Assembly (NCBI GenBank): GCA_949130495.1
Contig: OX422209.1
Coordinates: 701,211,257-701,275,256 of the forward strand
Length of the DNA stretch: 64,000 bases
Origin: Sambucus nigra
Lineage: Eukaryota > Streptophyta > Magnoliopsida > Dipsacales > Adoxaceae
Direction of reading: 5' to 3'
Every line of letters starts with the position of its first letter. The first letter of the stretch is position 1. Below the pieces are notes generated by a model that was given only the letters and a program-made list of their open reading frames with translations, ran no database searches and had not been told where the DNA came from. The position numbers were made by a program, and so were the translations under genes. Of this stretch, positions 45,501-55,735 are shown piece after piece.

Positions 45501-45804
45501 TTTTAGTAGAGTTTGCAAGTTAAACTTTCCATGTTACATAAGGTATTTACTTTTGATACAAGGATTGTTTACAAAAAAAACTATAAATGAAAATAAGATT
45601 CCTTCCGTTTTATTCTTGAAAAATATTGTATTCATTGCGAGGGATATTTTAAAGCATTTTTATGTTCTTCTAAAAGGTTATGGTATTCCTTTGATATTTT
45701 GTATAAAATAATGTTTGGATATATTTCTTTTAAAGATTTTTTGATCCCCCATCATAATGATAGCATTATTGATGAAACTCTATAATCTTGTAGCAAATTA
45801 AATC
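42546..45804 (+). other. Internal, gene-free part of the copia-type element
   Basis: No supportable gene. It contains the degenerate repeat block at 43490-44040 and AT-rich sequence. A 91-codon frame at 45436-45711 has no recognisable motif. Confidence 0.45.
43490..44040 (+). repeat. Degenerate tandem repeat of about 90-100 bp with GCCAAACACA cores
   Basis: Units of the form GTGCCAAACACAGGCCAACGATTCATAT..GAATATTAT..ATTGATATT recur near 43510, 43581, 43650, 43741, 43829, 43910 and 43981 with growing decay. The place within the element is like that of the repeats in the leader of the first copia element. Confidence 0.65.
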
Positions 45805-46070
45805 TACTAAGAGTCAAAAGGACTCTTTTGCATCTACCTTGATGGACGATTGATATTAAGTGACTTTTTGGGATTTAGGTCCTCTACCTGCCTATAAATA
45901 AGTGATTGTTTCCATCATCTAGGCACTCTAAAAAGATGACACAATGGAATTATAGGAAAGGGAGAGAAATCAAAATTCTCAAGGAGAGTAAATTTCAAAA
46001 TATTGTTTTGACCTTACAGGGAGATCTAACCGTTGAAATTCATAAGAATTGAGTAACTCCTTATGAGTGA
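45805..46070 (+). repeat. Internal third LTR fragment
   Basis: CTAAGAGTCAAAAGGACTCTT, then CCTATAAATAAGTGATTG and GGAATTATAGGAAAGGGAGA match the U3-R part of the flanking LTRs. It suggests a nested or tandem insertion, now partial. Confidence 0.75.
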
Positions 46071-47195
46071 GAGTTACCTTTAGCGTATGTGAAAATTATT
46101 ATGCTTTTGATATTTTACTCATGTTATGAACAGATGATTATATAAACTTAAGTAAGTTTACCACCTATGGTTTTTTAGAAATAATACCATTACGTTTTCT
46201 AAACATTGTATACTCAATTTATACACCTTATGATTAGTGGGAGTAAGTTTATATGTTCAATTTATTATAAAGTAGAGAAACAAAATGGTACATGAATTTT
46301 CAATATGTAATGGATGAAGTTATGAGATACTAAAAGATTATATGCTCACATTTAAGTTAACTATTCATTTTTTGGACGATCAGTTATTACAACTCAGATT
46401 TACTGGTTTTATGGAAAGCATGAAGTTCACTCTTATCTAGTTATGTTTATTTTAGTTTAACAACCAATATAATGAATGAGTGCAACACAACCTATAGACT
46501 ATTATGGAAATCTGAATCTGTAGCATGCTTTGATGCTACAACTTATTAATTATGGAAACATAACTTAAATTTTGATACTTTGAGTTGTCAACAATATAGC
46601 CAAGCCGCTGAAATATTATGATACTATTATTGCAATCTTCTTTAATAAGATACATTAGGTATGATGTGAATAACTAAGCACATTCAACGTATATACCTTT
46701 TAAAGAAGAAATTCTAAAACAAGTTTCATTTAACACATTTGTACAAGTGTTAACATGAAAAATACACATGATTGGGATATCATGAAAGACATTAATGAAG
46801 CATGCTTAATATAGGAGTCTTAAGTATACCCGATAGAATCCTGATATAGTGGATTTTTTAGTGCTTATTTTGACACTACCTTATGATATCGTGCAGTGTT
46901 TCAGAATCATTTATTTATGTCGTTATCGTACACATGTATGTGAATGAAAAAATGTGACATAAATAGTCTTTTACAAAGACATTATTGGACCATTATTGAA
47001 TAACCCTATTTATAGACCTTATTGGAAGAGTTTTTAATGTTGCGGTACATGTAAATGATCATGCTCTCGAATTAGTATGTGAGCGATATGACTCGCATTA
47101 ATGAGTATTTTGGTTAAGGTGTTCATGAAAAATCATTTAAGGATTATTCAAAGATTATTGCGCAGTTTATGATAATTATGAATCAAGTGGGAGAC
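46071..47195 (+). other. 3' internal region of the copia-type element
   Basis: No readable pol motif. Ends with the polypurine tract AAGTGGGAGAC at 47184-47195. Confidence 0.45.
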
Positions 47196-47976
47196 TGTTA
47201 GAATTATTTTCAATAATTCTCCATTATGTGATCCATAATTATATTAATACTAAGATTTACTTTGGTTAATGGAAGGGTACTTCAAATACCAAGAGTCAAA
47301 AGGACTATTGGGCATCTTCCTTGATGGACGGTTAATATTAAGTGACTGTTGGAGATTTAGGTCTTGTCCCTACCTAGTGACTGATTTCCATCATTTAGGC
47401 ACTCCAATAACACAACATGGTGGAATTATAGGAAAGGGAGAGAAATCTAAGTTCTTAAGGAGAGTAAATTTTGAAATAGTATTTTTACCATATATGAATA
47501 TCTAATCATTGAAATATGTTGATATTGGATTATGTTCTTGTCATATACGAGATGAAGCCATGTTCTGTAATTCAGCCTAATCGGACGTCGTTAAGTTTGA
47601 CAACACCATCAATCTTTCTAGTTATGGCATGATAGAACTATGTTACTTTAGTACTGTTTTATGTTCCGCATAATTTATCATATGTGATTATCATGAAGAT
47701 CCAAGTTCCGTTTATTAGGAACAATTATATGTGAAAATTTAATCATTAATGTATCAATGCTTAATATTATGGTGTAAGATTGATTTTACATTGATAACAT
47801 GACCGATCTATTTAATCTTTCTTGTGACATGGTCGAACCATGGTAAGATTTTATTAATTTTAACTTTGAACAACTTCTTTCGGTCGAGGAAACCGTAACG
47901 GGTCTTGTCAAAATTATTCTATAGGCAATCTAAGCATTTGGAAAAATACAATCCATTCTTTTAATATATTCTAACA
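47196..47976 (+). repeat. Right LTR of the copia-type element
   Basis: 781 bp with TGTTAGAAT..ATTCTAACA inverted ends. Confidence 0.82.
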
Positions 47977-48480
47977 CCACAATTGATTTTTGTAGTTTCT
48001 TTTGGTAAAATCGTCTTCAAAATTTTCAATTAACAAAACAATTGATTTCCATTAATATCATAACAATTGTCATGTGCTGAATAATTTTCAAGCTTAATAC
48101 AATAACTATCTAAAATATCATCATCTAAAGTTGTTCAAATAAGTTAAAAACCCAAAAGTATCCTCATATTTTTTAAATTGTTCAAATCTAGTTCTAATTG
48201 ATATAAGTGCTTGATCGATTATATGTAAGAAGTAATTAACTCTAAATCATTATTCTAATGATTGTCTAATCCCATCACTAGAATTCTTATCAATATATTT
48301 TTTTCTGTAAATATTATATTTTTCACGAAATATGGGTTCAATTTATATTTCTTTAGCAATATTTATAACTTGAATTTTTGCGAATTCAAATCCATTTTCT
48401 CTTTCATTTACAATATAAGAAACAAGTCCTTTTAAAAGATTTAAATTAAAAGTTTCTATGAAACTCAAAAAATCCCATTA
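47977..48480 (-). pseudogene. hAT transposase pseudogene (TTF-type/DUF4371), central part
   Basis: Minus-strand reading, with several shifts, gives NGFEFAKIQVINIAKEI, IEPIFREKYNIYRKKYI, FRVNYFLHIIDQAL (near 48245, stop-flanked), IRTRFEQFKKYEDTFGFL, and DINGNQLFC..LKILKTILPKE next to the LTR. These are the successive landmarks of the plant zinc-finger MYM-type-1-like hAT transposases (FRVNYF..IVD, RFEQF..YE..FGFL, DINGxELFxELK, LP). The C-terminus continues at 41912-41823 across the LTR element. hAT transposases cut and paste DNA; this copy is dead. Confidence 0.78.
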
Positions 48481-49150
48481 TTCTTTTCATAATTTTTTCA
48501 TTAGTCCCCCAGATTCGAAATACTTGAAGAGTCAGAATTCGAAATGATGTCTGAATTGCAACTTATTAACTTGAACATTGGTTTCTCTCAATCTCATGTT
48601 CATTTTCTTTATATATCCCCAAGACTGTTTGATCACGCTCTATTAATCACTTCTTAGTCCCTTGTAACTTCAACTCATAACAATGTTAAATAAAAAAAAT
48701 ATGGACCTGTGTGCATGATTATTCCAGAAATAAATATTATGTAATCATCTAAACCCGTGATTTGGACAAAATTATAACCTAGATACTCATGTATGGATTT
48801 TTGAGTGATTTCTTACTCATGATATGTCATGTCAATCAAAATTAGCGGCATCAAAACTATAGCTCATGATATATATGATTGGAGGGGTGGTACTAGAGTT
48901 TTATTTTGTATTTTTGTAAGAACATGTCTGGGGATAATTTTATCCATTTACACATGTATGGAAACATTGGAACTTGATTTTTGGAATGCTTTTAAATGGG
49001 TTGATAGTTTATGAAATTAGTCTATTGGGTATTTTAGTCGAGGGGGTGACTCGTAAACTCAAGATAGTTCAGAAGTTTGGTGTGATTTACCCTTTTATAA
49101 ATTGGGCGAGACTCATTTATTTTCAAATTAGTGGCATCAACTGATTTATT
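48481..49150. other. Gene-free stretch
   Basis: Probably further decayed hAT sequence at its left end. No motif is readable. A 61-codon plus-strand frame (48829-49014) is not recognised. Confidence 0.35.
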
Positions 49151-49154
49151 TAGT

Positions 49155-49655
49155 TTAATTTACCAATGTAACTCGCAGGAACTGACTGCGTGGTCACGAG
49201 ACCCCCGTCTTGAGAATATGACGATAATTTGAAAATATATGAACTTAGGCTTAAAAACATACCGTTAGAAGGGGAAAAACCAAAACATCCCTAAACGGCC
49301 CTGTGAGAGGTGCGAACACCTCGTACAGGACCAAAGTAAGTCACGAGACTCCCAGCTTGAGAATATGACGATAATTTTAAAATATATAGACTTAAGCTTA
49401 AAAACATGTTGTTAGAGGGTGAAAAACCAAAACACCCCCCAAACGGCCCGTGAGATGCGCGAATACCTCGCATCGGACCATTGTAACTCGCATGAACAGA
49501 TCGCATGGTCACGGGACAACCGGTTTGAGAAAATGACAATAATTTAAAAATATATAAACTTAAGCTTAAAAACATGCCGTTAGAGGGCGAAAAACCAAAA
49601 CACCCCCCAAACGGCCCTGTGAGAGGTGCCAACACCTCGCATGGGACCAATTTTC
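49155..49655 (-). repeat. 168-bp satellite family, about three diverged units
   Basis: AATGTAACTCGCAGGAACTG, CTTGAGAATATGACGATAAT, CTTAAAAACATACCGTTAGA and GTGAGAGGTGCGAACACCTC recur about every 165 bp. Same orientation as the CACTA-2 array, but clearly diverged from it. The block lies left of CACTA-3, whose left end is not identified. Confidence 0.88.
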
Positions 49656-49985
49656 GATCGTTGGATAATATGTTGGATATTTATTGGTTGTCGTAGCACA
49701 TGGTATTCCCAAGGTATCTAACCATCTCTCTCCAATTAATGTCATGTTCGCAAAACTCTTGAGCTCTAAAAAGTTGCAAAATTCTTGAGCTCGAAATAGT
49801 TGCGCACGAGGTTTTCGTGTCACTCCTGGTACCGTTTGGGTGCCGCTGGAGGTGCCCACACCACCATGGTACATTTTTAATCCTAAGTGTGCCTGTTTCT
49901 AATTTTATTGTATTTCACATACACACCATGTTACTCTAAACAAACACTACACTAGACATTTTCCCAAGTTCCCAATGCCATACCT

Positions 49986-50115
49986 ATGATGGAGAATTCT
50001 AACAATGCGGTGGAGTACGAATCCACCACCGACGACGCTTGGTACACCTCTCGACTAATTTTCGATGATCAATATCTCATCGTGAAGTTCTTCAACTTTT
50101 CAACTATTGCGATTG
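49986..50115 (+). pseudogene. Possible captured 5' exon of a SAWADEE-domain gene
   Basis: The frame MMENSNNAVEYESTTDDAWY, then TSRLIFDDQYLIVKFFNFS has the pattern (V-E-Y/F-R-S, DDAWY, L..D..L.VKF.NF) of the N-terminal half of a SAWADEE chromatin-binding fold. It opens with an ATG after a leader-like stretch and then runs into satellite sequence at about 50115. It is a fragment embedded between satellite pieces, which suggests capture by a CACTA-type element. The identity rests on about 40 residues. Confidence 0.4.
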
Positions 50116-50180
50116 ATTGTCCGCGTTTGGGAGGTGTTATGGGATTTCACCCCCTAACGGCATATATTTAAGCATAAGTC
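50115..50180 (+). repeat. Satellite fragment, opposite orientation
   Basis: GCGTTTGGGAGGTGTTATGG, then GATTTCACCCCCTAACGGCA and TATTTAAGCATAAGTC match the GTTTGGGGG..TTTTCACCC..AACGGCATGTTTTTAAG block of the satellite. Confidence 0.75.
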
Positions 50181-50194
50181 TAAATATTTTGAAA

Positions 50195-50445
50195 TTATCC
50201 TGTACTCCTTCCAACATACTATCCAAAAATAAGCCAACAACAAATAATTATCCCGTACTCCTTCCAACATACTATCCAACAACAAGCCAACAACTGTTAA
50301 TTATCCAACAACCAAACCAAACAAAACAAATAATTATCTCGTACTGCTTCTAACATACTATCCAACAATAAGCCAACATCCAATAATTATCCAATAGCCA
50401 AACCAAACAAAACCAATAATTATCCTTTACTCCTTCTATTATCTA
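50195..50445. repeat. Minisatellite with TACTCCTTCCAACATACTAT and AATAATTATCC blocks
   Basis: Three to four imperfect units of about 65-110 bp, each with CCAACATACTATCCAA, AAGCCAACA and AATTATCC. Confidence 0.8.
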
Positions 50446-50928
50446 AAAGACTTAAAAGATTATGCATATCAATTATATAACTACTTCAGTTAAAGTCAAG
50501 AGTACCTGATTCCTGCGATCCAAGAAGGCCATTAATTCAAGTCTTCAAAATGTGTGATTAGACCCAATTGATCCTGGATCCCCCAACGTATTCTTTTATA
50601 TGTACATTTGTGATTAGTTTCTTTAATACAATCTTCATAAAATGAAGCCAATTTAACTTCAATTTATGAACAATGCATCAATGAAAGTAATCACCAAATG
50701 TATATGTACACGAACACGTGGAAATTCAGCTAGGTCAATTTGATACAATCACAAACTCAAATGACTCTATTCTCAAACCGAGCGTATTGTGAAAGCAACT
50801 AAATATTCGATGAATTTACCTTAGAAGCTGCATTTATTAATGAATTTGTATTAGGACATGTTTTTATCACAGACGAATAAATAATCGCACACATAAGATG
50901 TGAAATTTACCTCTTTTGATACACATGC
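50446..50928. other. Gene-free stretch
   Basis: AT-rich, no supportable feature. Confidence 0.3.
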
Positions 50929-51601
50929 CCTAAAACCAGTGGTCGTGGTAGGTGATTTGGTTGGATAGGTGTACTCGCTCATATATATAGTTATGTCTAT
51001 GATCACATTTCTTTAAATTTATTTTTTCTTACCCTATCGTGTAAATTATTAGAAATATAGAATTCCCCTTTATAATACTCTCTTGCAATATATTAATAAA
51101 TTTATATATCAATTGTTCTTATCCTAAGGATGATCTTGCTCACATAGCTACATTTAGGACCCGATACTATGCTGAGTGAGATGCTTCTAAAAATCAATCT
51201 ATCGATGGGGGTAAGGCTACAACATAGAGGAATGGAGCGGTGCAATAGACCACTCGTCTCTATTGCGCAATAGAGATGTATGTTCTAATGCGCTCTATTG
51301 TGCATCTTCATTGCGCTCTATATTGTGACCCTACCCTTACTGCTAGATTCATTTTTTGAAGCATCTGGCCTGAAATGTAGCTAAGTGAGAAAGATCATCC
51401 AGAGGATAAGAAAAATTAATAAATAAATTTTTTAATATTAAATAGATTAGTACTATAAAGGAAATTTTAGATAGCTAATAATTTGCACACTAGTGTACAT
51501 ATAATTAAATTTAAAAAAAATGGGATTACAGATGAATGTTTAGATATTGAGCGAGTATACCTAGCAAACCACGTTACCTGTCACCCATGTAGTCATATAT
51601 G
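50929..51601. mobile_element. Foldback/MITE element with approx. 300-bp inverted arms
   Basis: The arms pair around 51265. TACTCGCTC (50972-50980) pairs with GAGCGAGTA (51549-51557). GGATGATCTTGCTCACATAG (near 51130) pairs with CTAAGTGAGAAAGATCATCC (near 51380). The centre contains a perfect 20-bp palindrome TCTCTATTGCGCAATAGAGA (51257-51276). No coding sequence. Ends and target duplication are not resolved. Such MITEs give hairpin RNA and small RNAs when transcribed. Confidence 0.75.
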
Positions 51602-51900
51602 TAGTTACATGTGGTCTACCAGCTCGCCCCATTTAATGGATCTGCAATAAAATAGGGGAATAAGAATTTAAAATGAGAATAATCATCTGAACATAAAAAA
51701 TTAAACTGGGAAGGAAAATACGACCACCCCAACCCATGAGTTGTTGCAATCACAGGCCTAGTTAGGCCGTGAGATATTGAAATTTACGGCCCATCCAAGC
51801 CGTGATTTTTTGAATAATCACGGATAACTTAGGCCGTTGATATGAAAACTTTGTTGGTCTATTACTACCGGGAATATTAGTGCCACGGTTGAACTTGACA

Positions 51901-52235
51901 ATACCCTTAAATAATGCAATTTATTTTAATCTCTAAGTAACTACATTCAGTCAATACTAATAATACTCAATTAATTTCAAACTCTAAATAAATACAAATC
52001 CCTAAATGACAATACCCTTAAATAATGCAATTTATTTTAATCCATAAATAACCACATTTAGTCATACTAATAATACTCAATTATTTTCAAATTATAAATA
52101 AATTTTAAGCCCTAAAGGACAATACCCTTAAATAATGCAATTTATTTTAATCCCTAAGTAACCACATCCAGTCAATACTAATAATGACAATACCTTTAAA
52201 TAATTCAACTAATTTCAAACTTTAAATAAAAATTC
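51901..52235. repeat. 110-bp minisatellite in CACTA-3, about three units
   Basis: AATACCCTTAAATAATGCAA recurs at 51901, 52011 and 52121. Each unit continues with TTTATTTTAATCYMTAARTA and TACTAATAATACTCAATTA. Confidence 0.88.
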
Positions 52236-52336
52236 CAAATCAATGTTAACAATACCTAATAAATTTCAATCCCTAAATATAACATACTCAATCAAAATTT
52301 GAAATTATAAAACAACCCTTTTTCTTGAAAAAAAAT

Positions 52337-52570
52337 TATACACACATACACACACATATACACACATCTATACACACGTATACAGAAATACACACATACT
52401 CACACACACATACACACATATATTCACATGTACATAGATATACACACACATATACACACGTATACATAAATACACACACACACACACGTACACACACACG
52501 CTCACACACGTACACACATATACACAAAAATACACACATACACACATACACAAAAATACACACATATACA
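52337..52570. repeat. (CA)n-rich tract in CACTA-3
   Basis: Imperfect ACACATACACACA repeats. The cysteine/valine-rich and threonine/histidine-rich frames here are artefacts. Confidence 0.93.
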
Positions 52571-52739
52571 TTAGGGTTTAAATCAGAAATACAAAAAATA
52601 GAGTTTACCTTTGAGATTGAGAGATAAATACAATAGGGTTTGAGAGAATCCAAATCGCCACTAGTGCACAGAGAAAGAGGGAGAGAGATTGGCACGGGAA
52701 TAAATGAAATTAAGGTCGAATATATTTAGATATAAGAAC

Positions 52740-53175
52740 ACTAGTCACGACCTCGAGTCGTGACCTACTACCATGAACCTTAATTTTTTCCAACATCAGT
52801 GTGTAGGAACCCATGTGGTCATAGCCCTTAGCCGTGACCCACGCGAGTGAGTAAATTGAGATGGTCACGACCTAAAGACGTGACCCATTGGGTGTGCATT
52901 GTGTCCTTAGTCACGGCCCTTATTCATGATCTCACCGTGACTAAAATTGGAGGGAACTTTGACGCAAATGTAGTGGCATTATGGTCACTATCTGGTCACG
53001 GCCTATGTCGTGGCCCAGGCTGATAAGGGATTTGGTCCGTGACCACTTCCAAGAGCATGCATGACCACAGTGGGCTGTGGATACGGTAGCGCCAAAATTT
53101 CTATGGTCAGGGCATTGGGTCGTGACCATTTGGTTAGGGCTTTGGGCCGTGACCCCTTCGGGGTGACCCTGTGTA
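52740..53175. repeat. Right subterminal repeats of CACTA-3
   Basis: GTCACGACCTCGAGTCGTGAC, GGTCACGGCCTATGTCGTGG and related hairpin-forming units. Same motif as CACTA-1. Confidence 0.85.
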
Positions 53176-53422
53176 AGATTTAGTGTAGTGATAAATAATC
53201 TCATTATTATATGATTCCTCATAATATATGACCTAAGATCACCCACTTAGAACCCATAAAGTAGCAGAGACATAGTTTCGACATATAATTAATAGACAAA
53301 AATACTCATGCGAAGCTTCCATTATTACTATTTTGAGGTTCAAAACAGTGAACTTACGGCACATGTTAATAATTTCTTTATTATATTTACATAGTTTTTT
53401 AGTTTTAGTCTACTAAGGCTAA

Positions 53423-53824
53423 GCCCCATTTGGTTGCGCTAAAATTATAAATTCGACCATTTCTAAATTGGTCCGTTTACAAATTGACACATGGACTGCG
53501 TTTAGTTTCATTAATGAAATGATTCATTAATTGAACCATTTTAGCGCTAATGTAAAATTTGAAATTAGACCATTTCACAGAAAATATGAGCATTTTAGAG
53601 AAAGTTAATACGACTGCTCATCCTATCCTTATGCTCTCTCTTTCTCTCTCACTCACCCAGTCATTTTTACCCTTAATCCCGATTAGCCTTTAACATCAAT
53701 TTCAGATTACTAAACATCATGTGGAATTGTATTTAAACTCATTTCAAATCTACTCATTTACAATTCATAAATTCGCAATTAACCAATTTTGACAATTAAA
53801 TAATTTACGCAACCAAATGGGGTC
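53423..53824. mobile_element. Tourist-like MITE (PIF/Harbinger), 402 bp
   Basis: The terminal inverted repeats are GCCCCATTTGGTTGCG and CGCAACCAAATGGGGTC. They are flanked on both sides by TAA (53420-53422 and 53825-53827), the target preference of PIF/Harbinger elements. No coding sequence. Several inner inverted repeats (CATTAATGAAATGATTCATTAA) are present. Confidence 0.82.
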
Positions 53825-53827
53825 TAA

Positions 53828-55088
53828 CTATTTGCATTGGTTAAATAATTATATTGCATTTTTATTCTTTTAAGCTAATGGGAGACTTGAAATAATATAA
53901 TAATAATTATAATAAAGACTGAAAACGTAGAATGTCATAAAATTTAATGATTGTTTCGTTTATTATTCTACCTTATTCATTGCAAAAAGGATTTTTGTTA
54001 ATATTACCATTTATAATAAAACAAGATAAAACCACAAGGTAAGTTCTATCTAAATTATTAAAAATATTGAATTTAAAATTGGATCATTTTTTATTTTGGT
54101 CAAACATAATAACTTTCATTTTTATTTTTCAATATTAAATTTTCAAAGTTTACAAAAAATATGTTTCTAAACATGCCCCAAAGGCCATACGCCTTAATTA
54201 ATATAAGACAGTTTTGGGACTTTTACTGAAATAGCATAAGTTAACGATTAAACATTGAGTGAATTGTTCTTTCCAAAATGATATTGAAAATAATTTTATG
54301 TTAAAATTTTGTACCCAAAGTGATATATACTATAATTAATGGGAGGCCAAAGGCCAAAATTATATTATAAGTACAACACTTTTTTTATTCGATTGTACAT
54401 ACAAACTAGTTTTTTTTTTCTCTTTATTCAAAAAGCATTGCAATTTTTTGTAATCCTTTACCCTAAGAACTCATTTTATTTGTTTCAAAGAGAATTTGGA
54501 TTCATATATCCGTAAATGATGTATCAAATAGTTATGTTTTAGTACAGTAAAGGGCTAAACTTTAGTCATAGTTTTTAGGCTTTAACCTCCCATTGTTGGA
54601 ATTTTATTCTTAAAATCATGTTTCATTACATTTATTATTTATTAGTAAAAAATTGTCTTAGATCATTTAAAATATGAATAAGATTTGTGGGAAAGGCTTA
54701 TACTATATATTGCATATGTCGGTCAATTATAGTTAATTAAAATTCTAGTTAGTTAGGTTCGGCTCGATCCTGGACGATCAAATTTCTAGTTGTAGTATGC
54801 TTGAAAATTTCACATCCTAGCTAAGAGGTTAACACCCTATTAGGAATATTGCGAGTACAAACTTAATAATATATCTTGACTACGAAAACATGTCTGATGG
54901 TCCAAAACTTGTGCGATAGTTCACAGAAGATTGTACCGGTATGATTTTATTGAACATGACCAATGGTGATATTCACATCTTGGTATTGACCGTATTAGTC
55001 TTGCATAATCTCACAATTTGAAAATGGTGCACAAATATGAGGATCGAAATATTCATATTGATCATTACTTTATTTTATTAATTTTTTT
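53828..55088. other. Gene-free AT-rich stretch
   Basis: No supportable feature. Two short related strings (CCCCAAAGGCCATACGCC near 54177 and GGCCAAAGGCCAAAATT near 54346) are the only repeats noticed. Confidence 0.35.
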
Positions 55089-55317
55089 GGGTTTAGTCCC
55101 ATGTCCAATGTTTTGTTGGGATCCACTCCAATGTATTTTCAAAATTATGTTAAGTCCCATAATTACTTAAAACATCCATTAACCGCCTTGTACCCACCTC
55201 TCTTCCTCTTCCCAGAGAATGATACGTGTCCCATATTTGTTACAATAGGACCAACGACTAAGAAAATAAAACATGGGAGTGAGTACAAATGAATCTTTAA
55301 AAGTGGGACTAAATACC
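55089..55317. mobile_element. Possible small MITE, 229 bp
   Basis: Ends GGGTTTAGTCCCAT and GTGGGACTAAATACC are imperfect inverted repeats. No clear target duplication. The 63-codon frame inside (55101-55292) is not recognised. Confidence 0.4.
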
Positions 55318-55521
55318 GCTGATCCCTTAATTTATCGACATGTAAGATTCAATTTATTGGGCCAAGGATAGATATTCTAAATTTTGGTATCCTTTTATAA
55401 ACATAGGTACCCCTTGATAAATTTTGGTACAACTTGAAATATTTAAAGAAATGCACATCTAGGACAAATATTCTAAATTTTTGTACCCCTTGATAGACAT
55501 AAAAGTTTTTATTCTACCAAT

Positions 55522-55735
55522 ATATACACCAAAGATGGTCATGGACATCTGTCGTGATCATTTCTTCCATGACCAAAAAAACTTTCATGGACCTCATCTG
55601 TGATCCTAAATGGGGGTCAATGTCTCTTCCGTGACAAAATAATGGCCACATGGTTAAAATTTTAGATTGTGACTCTGTGATTACAACCCAAATTCGTAAC
55701 CAAAGAGGGAAAATATTGACTCCATGGTCACGGCT
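55522..55735. mobile_element. CACTA-4: left end fragment, GTCACGG subfamily
   Basis: ATATACACCAAAGATGGTCA resembles a decayed CACTACACCAAA terminus, followed by about eight GGTCATGG/CCGTGAC-like units to 55735. It is cut by the LTR sequence that begins at 55736. The rest may lie beyond the right edge of the window. Confidence 0.5.

Larger units (their letters stand above)
41917..47976 (+). mobile_element. Decayed copia-type LTR element inserted in a hAT transposase gene
   Basis: LTR copies at 41917-42545 and 47196-47976 share TGTTAGAATTATTT, AATAATTCTCCATTA, CCAAGAGTCAAAA, GGAATTATAGGAAAGG, ATGTTCCGCATAATT and TGTGATTATCATGAAG. The polypurine tract CAAGTGGGAGAC precedes the right LTR, so the element reads on plus. 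The right LTR is complete (TGTTAGAAT..ATTCTAACA, 781 bp). The left one loses similarity after about 42545, so its end and the PBS are damaged. A partial third LTR copy lies inside (45805-46070). No pol motif is readable. No target duplication is seen, probably because the left side is rearranged. Confidence 0.75.
51602..53190. mobile_element. CACTA-3, right part (same subfamily as CACTA-1)
   Basis: The right terminus TTTAGTGTAGTG ends at 53190. It is preceded by GTCACGGCC/GGCCGTGAC subterminal repeats (52740-53175), a GAGAGA block, a (CA)n tract (52337-52570) and an AT minisatellite, in the same order as in CACTA-1. Further GTCACGG-like units at 51745-51880 may belong to the opposite end of a short internally deleted copy, or to another copy. 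The left terminus is not identified. No coding sequence. Confidence 0.65.

Noticed and set aside
45436..45711. 91-codon plus-strand frame
   Set aside because: No motif, AT-driven composition, inside the decayed copia-type element; kept only as a note.
49945..49956. CACTACACTAGA as a possible left end of CACTA-3
   Set aside because: It resembles the inverse of the right end, but no GTCACGG subterminal repeats follow, the 3-bp flanks differ (AAA versus ATA), and it sits in the leader-like part of the SAWADEE fragment.
52325..52695. Histidine/threonine- and cysteine/valine-rich frames
   Set aside because: Translation of the (CA)n tract of CACTA-3.
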